This document shows, one piece after another, positions 58,447 to 64,000 of a stretch of DNA of 64,000 nt. Made by a program: the position numbers and the translations under genes. The stretch's first letter is position 1. Each line of letters opens with the position of its first letter. The notes beneath the pieces are model-generated. The model was not told the origin of the DNA. It saw nothing but the letters and a program-made list of their open reading frames with translations, and did no database searches. Source of the stretch: a gamma proteobacterium symbiont of Taylorina sp. (GTDB lineage Bacteria; Pseudomonadota; Gammaproteobacteria; GRL18); the NCBI GenBank assembly GCA_025655455.1, contig JAHXIV010000037.1:186001-250000 (forward strand). The letters are read 5' to 3'.

Positions 58447-59382
58447 TTACTCTTGAAGAAATGTTGTTTCATGAATGATATACAAAGGTCGTTCTTTCAC
58501 CTCACTATAAATTTTTCCTATATAAATTCCAACCATTCCAATCACACTGATAATCATACCTGATAAAAAAAACAATGAAACAATGACACTTGTCCAACCT
58601 TCTACGGCCTGAGACCAGAAGATATAACGTAAAATTAATGATAAGGCATAAACAGATGAGAATAATGAACATAAAAACCCAGCCTTAACCACTAGTAGCA
58701 ATGGCTTATTTGAATGAGACAATATATGACTAATGGCTAAATTAAATCGCTTTCTAAAATCATAACTTGATGCACCATTCACTCTTAAGCTATGTTCAAT
58801 ATTAATTTCAGCACGTCTGAATCCAACTAAAGTAACCAGTAAGCCAAATGATCTATCTTTTTCTTTGTATTTTTTTACCTGTTCAATCACACTCTTCGAA
58901 TATATCCCAAAATTAGCAATCCTTTCATCTAAAGTTTGATCTGAAAGGTAGTTAAATACAATATAGAATAACCTTGATGTTAATTTTGTAACAAAATTAT
59001 CCTTTCTATTTTCTCGCACACCAACAACCTGTTCGTAGCCTTCTTGTGCTTTATTATATAGTTTTATAATCTCTTCCGGCTGATCTTGTAAATCACAATC
59101 CATCACAATAACCCAATCACCCCACGCATAATCCAAGCCTGCTGCAATGGCATAATGCTGACCAAAGTTTCGTGAAAGATTAATACCCTTTACTCTATTA
59201 TCCTGCTTCGCTAATTGTTGAATAATTTTCCAGGAATTATCAGGACTACCATCATTCACCATAATAATTTCAAAATCTTCTGTAATAGCAGATAATGATT
59301 TATTAAGCCTCTGATAGAGCTGTTCTAAACACTCATAACAGCCATAGACAGGAGTCACTACGGAGATATGGGTTTTAGACAT
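58447..59382 (-). CDS. GtrB/ArnC-like polyprenyl-phosphate glycosyltransferase
   Basis: This 311-residue GT2 enzyme starts with VVTPVYGCYECLEQLYQRL and has the DxD-type motif VMDCDLQDQPEE and INLSRNFGQHYAIAAGLDYA, as in dolichyl-phosphate mannosyltransferase, GtrB and ArnC. Two C-terminal membrane segments (about residues 228-255 and 262-288) anchor it. It should move a sugar from a nucleotide donor to polyprenyl phosphate. It is the first gene of the six-gene operon that runs to 53392. Confidence 0.88.
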   Translation of the reverse strand: MSKTHISVVTPVYGCYECLEQLYQRLNKSLSAITEDFEIIMVNDGSPDNSWKIIQQLAKQDNRVKGINLSRNFGQHYAIAAGLDYAWGDWVIVMDCDLQDQPEEIIKLYNKAQEGYEQVVGVRENRKDNFVTKLTSRLFYIVFNYLSDQTLDERIANFGIYSKSVIEQVKKYKEKDRSFGLLVTLVGFRRAEINIEHSLRVNGASSYDFRKRFNLAISHILSHSNKPLLLVVKAGFLCSLFSSVYALSLILRYIFWSQAVEGWTSVIVSLFFLSGMIISVIGMVGIYIGKIYSEVKERPLYIIHETTFLQE

Positions 59383-59471
59383 TTAGATAACCTGTTATTT
59401 GTAAATGGGGAATTGTGTTATTATAGAGTGTAAAAGAAAAAAATAAAAATTAATTTTTGCTGGATGTTATT

Positions 59472-60221
59472 ATGTGGAATGGTCAAAAAGTATCAGTAAT
59501 ATTTCCCACTTATAATGAAAAAAATTCTATCCGCGCTGCCATTGAAGACTTTCAAATGGATAGTATTGCCGATGAAATCATTGTAGTCAATAATAATGCA
59601 GCTAATGGTACCAGCGAAGAAGTTAAAAAAACCTCAGCTCGTGAAATATTTGAAACAACACAGGGTTATGGCGCAGCTATTCAGCGGGGATTTGAAGAAG
59701 CAACAGGTTACTATATTATCGTTTCAGAGCCGGATGGAACATTTCAGGGGCGGGATATTATTAAACTTCTCTCTTATGCCAATGATTTTAATGTTGTGTA
59801 TGGAAGCAGAACACTTAGAGAGCTTATATGGGAGGGAGCCAATATGTGTATTTTCCTTAAATGGGGAAATTATGCAGTGGCAAAGCTCATGGAGGTTCTT
59901 TTTAATACCATTTCACTCACCGATGTTGGTTGCACTACACGATGTATTACCCGACCTGCCTTAAAACATATTCAACCCTATTTTACTGTCAATGGTAGTT
60001 TTTTTGGCCCTGAAATGATGCTGCTCTCTATTCAGAGTAAAATGAAAATAATACAAATTCCGATTAATTATACAAAGCGGGTAGGATCATCCTCTGTTAC
60101 AGGCAATAAAATACTTGCTTTTTTTCTTGGTTTACGGATGATCAGGTTGATTTTATCTTTCCGCTTCAGAACATGGTTTCAATTATCTAAACTTAAGCAA
60201 TTTGATCGGAAAAACATCTAG
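59472..60221 (+). CDS. Family 2 glycosyltransferase
   Basis: This soluble GT2 protein begins MWNGQKVSVIFPTYNEKNSI and has ADEIIVVNNNA and SEPDGTF in place of DxD, and an ending with one hydrophobic region. GGA seven bases before the ATG at 59472 supports this start; the open frame begins with a TTG at 59457. It is divergent from the GtrB-like gene and starts a plus-strand group of three. Sugar and acceptor are unknown. Confidence 0.88.
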   Translation: MWNGQKVSVIFPTYNEKNSIRAAIEDFQMDSIADEIIVVNNNAANGTSEEVKKTSAREIFETTQGYGAAIQRGFEEATGYYIIVSEPDGTFQGRDIIKLLSYANDFNVVYGSRTLRELIWEGANMCIFLKWGNYAVAKLMEVLFNTISLTDVGCTTRCITRPALKHIQPYFTVNGSFFGPEMMLLSIQSKMKIIQIPINYTKRVGSSSVTGNKILAFFLGLRMIRLILSFRFRTWFQLSKLKQFDRKNI

Positions 60222-60225
60222 GAAC

Positions 60226-61215
60226 ATGCTCAAACAATCCTCCTATACTCATCAAAAATGTCCTATTTGCTATGAGCAACACATGAATTTCATCTATTTG
60301 GCCTACGACTTTGACAATTCAACACAACCATTTAGACTGATACAATGTCCAGAATGTGGTTTGGCCATAACTGACCCCAAACCCTCCACTGAACAATTAA
60401 ACAGCTATTATTCACAAAATTATTATGGCAGCGATGAACAAAAATTTACTGCAGTTATTGAAAAATTCACATGTTACGCAAATCATTTACGTGCTAAAAA
60501 AATTCTAGCCTTATTAAAGGAAAATAACAGTGGTTCCAATCCCATCCGTATCCTTGATATTGGTTGTGGTCGGGCAAACTTATTACTAGAATTCAATAAA
60601 ATGGGATGTGAATGTCATGGTGTTGAGCGAAGTGCATTTCAACGATCAGAAAAATATGATGGCATACATTTCTACCAAAATACCTTCCATTTTGAAGACA
60701 ATTATTTTGATGCCATAATCATCTGGCATGTATTAGAACACTTGCATACACCATTTAATATATTAGATGATATTGAACGAACTTTAAAACCAGGAAAACC
60801 ATTAGTCATTGCGGTACCAAATTTCTCCAGCCTGCAAGCCAGAATATTTCGTTCTCATTGGTTTCATCTGGATATTCCCAGACATTTATTTCATTTTGGG
60901 AATGATAACTTACTTAAAACGTTAAAATCCAGAAGTTTTACGATAGAGCATTTAACGACATTATCATTGGAACAAAATATATTTGGATTTATTCAAAGTG
61001 TGTTTAATGCAATATATTTTTTAGGCAAACCCAACAGTTTTTATCAAATATTAAAAAAACATCGAATTCACTCATACCCTATCAAATATACCATTTGGCT
61101 GGCAGCAGCTATTGTTTTGCTACCTATTGCTTTTCTGGAAACCATGTTAACACATATCAGTGATAAAGGCGCCAGCCTCATTATTATTGCCAAAAAATCA
61201 ATTAAAGACAGGTAA
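60226..61215 (+). CDS. SAM-dependent methyltransferase with N-terminal zinc-ribbon
   Basis: A CPICYE/CPECGL pair near the N-terminus (two CxxC motifs about 40 residues apart) should bind zinc and precedes a class I methyltransferase domain with RILDIGCGRANLL and IIWHVLEHLHTPFNILDDIERTL. The C-terminus has a hydrophobic helix. Such proteins occur in glycan clusters and methylate sugars. The ATG at 60226 is preferred; a TTG at 60202 overlaps the preceding GT2 gene. Confidence 0.85.
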   Translation: MLKQSSYTHQKCPICYEQHMNFIYLAYDFDNSTQPFRLIQCPECGLAITDPKPSTEQLNSYYSQNYYGSDEQKFTAVIEKFTCYANHLRAKKILALLKENNSGSNPIRILDIGCGRANLLLEFNKMGCECHGVERSAFQRSEKYDGIHFYQNTFHFEDNYFDAIIIWHVLEHLHTPFNILDDIERTLKPGKPLVIAVPNFSSLQARIFRSHWFHLDIPRHLFHFGNDNLLKTLKSRSFTIEHLTTLSLEQNIFGFIQSVFNAIYFLGKPNSFYQILKKHRIHSYPIKYTIWLAAAIVLLPIAFLETMLTHISDKGASLIIIAKKSIKDR

Positions 61216-61216
61216 C

Positions 61217-62986
61217 ATGATGATGAACTTAAAAAATAAGAAAAGTTTACCTTCTTTTAATCATTCAATAATGAATTGGCTACTAATATTCATTCCAATA
61301 ATACTACTTGGGATATTTCTTAGAATATACTTACTACCAGAACAAATATTAATGGATGATGAATGGCATAGCCTTGCATATGTTATTGACAAATCACTTT
61401 TTGAAATTTTTACAACTTTCTCATATCCTCCCAATACACCGTTAAATCTATACTATGCAACTTTACTTGATACCGTTGGATGGAATGAAATAACACTTAA
61501 ACTACCTTCTATTTTAACGGGAATAATTAGCCTTTTTATCTTTCCATTATTAGTAAAAAAACAATTTAATATTCGCATTACACTATTTTTTAGCTGGATG
61601 TTAGCCATATCCCCATTTCTTATATTTTATAGCCGAATGGCTCGCAGTTATAGCCCTGCAGTATTTTTTTCCTTCATTGCTATACTATGTGCCTATTACT
61701 GGATGACTACAAACAATAAAAAACATCTGCTTATTTATTTATTTTCCAGTACGATGGCTGTTTATTTCCATCTATTTTCATTAATCGGCATTGCTATACC
61801 GATTTTTATAGGATTACTGATTAAATTACAACAAAATATAGAAACAACAACAAAATTTACCTATAAAATTCTACCTGATATAAAAATGTTTCTGCTAACA
61901 TATGTTATTTTGTTGTTTTTGTTATGCTCATTATTGTTGTATCCTATGATTGAATTTATTCAACAGGACTTACATAAATTTGTTAATACAAGCGAAATAT
62001 CTGGAAAGATGTCACTCGTGACAATAAAAGAAACATTCTATCTTATAAGCGGTTCTTCCCACCTTCTTGCAGTCAGCCTCTACTCTTTTTTATTTATTTG
62101 GGGAAGCATTAGCACTTTTAAAAATAATACATTCTTTTTTATACTAATCTACAGTATATTTTTATCTTATCTATTCATAATTTCTTTGCTAAACCTATCC
62201 GGCATTCAAAACCCTATCGTATTAACAAGATATATGATTATAGTAATACCATTATCCATAATATTAGTGTCTATTGGCCTGGACAGCTTGTATAAAAAAA
62301 TACGTGATTATCCTTTACCATCATCTAAATGGATGGCAATTATCGTATGTCTTGCCTGTTTATTAATATTTGGTTTATCATCCCCCATTCTTCATACATA
62401 CCATAGCCCAAATAATTTTACTAATCATGCAGCCTATCAGGAATCATATAATCCCATCAACTTAATTCGCTCATATACCAGCAGAGTACTTGCCGCTGAT
62501 TTTCATACTGATTGGAGAAAAATATCAAATTTTTATTTCCAAATTAAGAAGCAAAAAAATATTGACACAATAATAGAATATCCAATGTTTATCGGGTTTC
62601 ATTTCAATTTTAATTATTATTACCAATATTTCCACAAAAAGAGAATTATAGCGGGATATATAACAACTCTGAAAAATGATGAAATTCCTGTTAAAAGAAA
62701 CGTTAATGGTTATTTATTGTTTGGACACGTTCTCAGTAGAATAAATGAAAAAGAAAAATTAAAATTTAATAATATGGTGGATGTATCAAATATAAATTCT
62801 GTCTTAAACAGCGGCGCTCAATATATTATTTTACATAAAAACCTTGCTTCAGAGTTTGTCCCTTACGTTGCTCGTTTAACTCCTCCAGCAAAAACAATAG
62901 AATTAAGGAATAAATATTCTCAGGCACCAGGGTTATCGCTCATCTATGAAGATGATTTTATAGTTGTCTTTGGTATTAATCAATAA
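61217..62986 (+). CDS. GT39/ArnT-like membrane glycosyltransferase
   Basis: The protein (589 residues from this start) has about eleven membrane segments. After the first one, the loop has MDDEWHSLAY, the acidic residues expected of the catalytic base in GT-C enzymes such as ArnT and PMT, and FYSRMARSYSP follows. These use polyprenyl-phosphate sugars outside the cytoplasm. It could use the product of the GtrB-like enzyme. The start is the first of three close ATGs, after AGG; the previous gene ends two bases upstream. Confidence 0.8.
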   Translation: MMMNLKNKKSLPSFNHSIMNWLLIFIPIILLGIFLRIYLLPEQILMDDEWHSLAYVIDKSLFEIFTTFSYPPNTPLNLYYATLLDTVGWNEITLKLPSILTGIISLFIFPLLVKKQFNIRITLFFSWMLAISPFLIFYSRMARSYSPAVFFSFIAILCAYYWMTTNNKKHLLIYLFSSTMAVYFHLFSLIGIAIPIFIGLLIKLQQNIETTTKFTYKILPDIKMFLLTYVILLFLLCSLLLYPMIEFIQQDLHKFVNTSEISGKMSLVTIKETFYLISGSSHLLAVSLYSFLFIWGSISTFKNNTFFFILIYSIFLSYLFIISLLNLSGIQNPIVLTRYMIIVIPLSIILVSIGLDSLYKKIRDYPLPSSKWMAIIVCLACLLIFGLSSPILHTYHSPNNFTNHAAYQESYNPINLIRSYTSRVLAADFHTDWRKISNFYFQIKKQKNIDTIIEYPMFIGFHFNFNYYYQYFHKKRIIAGYITTLKNDEIPVKRNVNGYLLFGHVLSRINEKEKLKFNNMVDVSNINSVLNSGAQYIILHKNLASEFVPYVARLTPPAKTIELRNKYSQAPGLSLIYEDDFIVVFGINQ

Positions 62987-62988
62987 AG

Positions 62989-63747
62989 CTAATTCCCTTT
63001 TCGGTTATTAAAAAAACGTTTACTATGGATAAGCCGCCATTTTGCAAGCTTGTACTCCAGGGTTACAGCTAAAACAGATAAACCATACTGTACTGAACGG
63101 AAAATACTAATAGATGAGGAATCATGCATATAACGTGTTGGACATGTCACTTCACCAATCAAATAATTTTCAGCAATAATTTGCAATAACATCTGGTTAT
63201 CAAAGATGAAATCATTACTATTCTGTTCGAGTGCTATTGTTTCAAGAACCTCTCTTGAAAATGCTCTGTATCCTGTATGGTATTCAGATAATTTATACGG
63301 GATTAGAATATTTTGATATCCTGTAAGCAACCGATTAGCAACGTATTTATAAAACGGCATCCCTCCTTTCAATGCCCCGGTACCTAGAATTCTGGATCCC
63401 ATCACACAATCAAAAACATTGCTTGAAATCAGTGAAGCCATAGCAGTTACCAGTCTAGGGTCATATTGGTAGTCAGGATGAACCATAATAACCACATCTG
63501 CACCAAGATCCAGTGCCTTTTGATAGCAAGTTTTTTGATTTGCTCCATACCCCTGGTTTGTTTTGTGGCTGACAATATAGGGAATATCAATATCTCTAGC
63601 GATATCGACAGTTTGGTCATCACTGGCATCATCTACCAGAATAACATGATCTACAATGCCATGTGGCAGTTCACGATATGTTTTAGCTAAAGTTTCTTCA
63701 GCGTTGTAAGCGGGCATAACAACAACAATATTTTGATCATTTAACAT
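62989..63747 (-). CDS. Family 2 glycosyltransferase (DPM1-like)
   Basis: This 252-residue GT2 protein has VVVMPAYNAEETLAKTY at the start, HVILVDDASDDQT, the NQGYGANQKTCYQKAL helix, and VMVHPDYQYDP in place of the usual DxD. It has no C-terminal membrane domain. It converges with the ArnT-like gene, with a two-base gap between stops. The target is unknown, probably a polyprenyl phosphate or a glycan. Confidence 0.88.
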   Translation of the reverse strand: MLNDQNIVVVMPAYNAEETLAKTYRELPHGIVDHVILVDDASDDQTVDIARDIDIPYIVSHKTNQGYGANQKTCYQKALDLGADVVIMVHPDYQYDPRLVTAMASLISSNVFDCVMGSRILGTGALKGGMPFYKYVANRLLTGYQNILIPYKLSEYHTGYRAFSREVLETIALEQNSNDFIFDNQMLLQIIAENYLIGEVTCPTRYMHDSSSISIFRSVQYGLSVLAVTLEYKLAKWRLIHSKRFFNNRKGN

Positions 63748-63948
63748 GCTTTACTTTCTTCACCTAAATCACTATGTTCTGCCAATCATCTGATACTAAG
63801 TTCATTTCTTATATGGAAGTATATCATCATGTATAGTTCATTTCTGTAAACAATTGGAGATTAAAATACTACTTGGTCAATTGAGCTAATAATTTTTTTA
63901 CTGTACACTCCGCTTTATACAACAAGTTATATCGATGGATTTTGATTA

Positions 63949-64000
63949 ATGACACAAAAAAAAACAATAATATTAACAACTTTATGTTTGTTTTTATTCT
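63949..64000 (+). CDS. Start of a gene running off the right edge
   Basis: From the ATG at 63949 the frame is open to the window end with MTQKKTIILTTLCLFLF, a hydrophobic start that looks like a signal peptide or membrane anchor. GGA lies nine bases before the ATG. Only 17 codons are visible, so the identity is unknown. The 201 bases before it show nothing I can name. Confidence 0.5.
   Translation, partial: MTQKKTIILTTLCLFLF

Overview
The window looks like an AT-rich gammaproteobacterial chromosome. Most of it follows gene orders that are conserved in that class: folP-ftsH-rlmE/yhbY, tdh-kbl, xseA/guaB-guaA-tadA, maf-rng-yhdP-nitrilase, and leuS-lptE-holA-proA-nadD-rsfS-rlmH. A split cobalamin-dependent ribonucleotide reductase, denitrification accessory genes, hemerythrins, diguanylate cyclases and a type IV pilin suggest a free-living or facultatively anaerobic bacterium that meets changing oxygen and nitric oxide. 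No genus can be assigned from the sequence alone. There are no rRNA genes, CRISPR arrays or intact transposases.

Layout. 1-5.8 kb: folate synthesis (partial), FtsH, RlmE, YhbY and threonine catabolism (tdh-kbl). 6-15.8 kb: a mixed set including a membrane acyltransferase with an AraC regulator, a Ser/Gln-rich unknown, GrxD, ArfB, TatD, a diguanylate-cyclase-like protein with a broken active site, an FKBP isomerase, a hemerythrin, an unlisted 55-residue protein, TadA, a chimeric remnant of a phosphoethanolamine transferase and a canonical diguanylate cyclase. 15.8-20.5 kb: guaB-guaA and the divergent xseA, separated by degenerate tandem palindromic repeats. 20.5-25.7 kb: NrdJa and NrdJb behind a pair of NrdR-like boxes, then a kinase/pseudokinase gene with a frameshift. 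25.8-39.9 kb: a long minus-strand housekeeping block from leuS to the nitrilase.

40-47.1 kb: a nitrogen-oxide block with a NirN-like cytochrome c-d1 protein, a membrane hemerythrin, two zinc-ribbon proteins and norE-norF-norQ-norD. The catalytic genes nirS and norCB are not in the window. The block is dotted with copies of a short repeat ending GACTCCGACCCC, one forming a 26-bp-arm hairpin. 47.1-49.8 kb: a SYLF protein, tRNA-Leu(CAA), a decayed DUF4143-type ATPase fragment, a TfpX/TfpZ-like pilin accessory protein and a type IV pilin with a sigma-54-like promoter and a strong terminator.

50-64 kb: a surface-glycan region of lower GC content. It has a WecE-type aminotransferase, a tight six-gene minus-strand operon (GtrB-like glycosyltransferase, radical SAM/SPASM protein, aldehyde dehydrogenase, ATP-grasp ligase, small SMR/EamA-like membrane protein, methyltransferase), further GT2 enzymes, a second methyltransferase and two large GT-C-like membrane proteins. 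The parts resemble an Arn-like scheme in which a sugar is loaded on polyprenyl phosphate, flipped and transferred outside the cytoplasm, but with an unusual set of tailoring enzymes. This operon is the best candidate for an undescribed pathway in the window.
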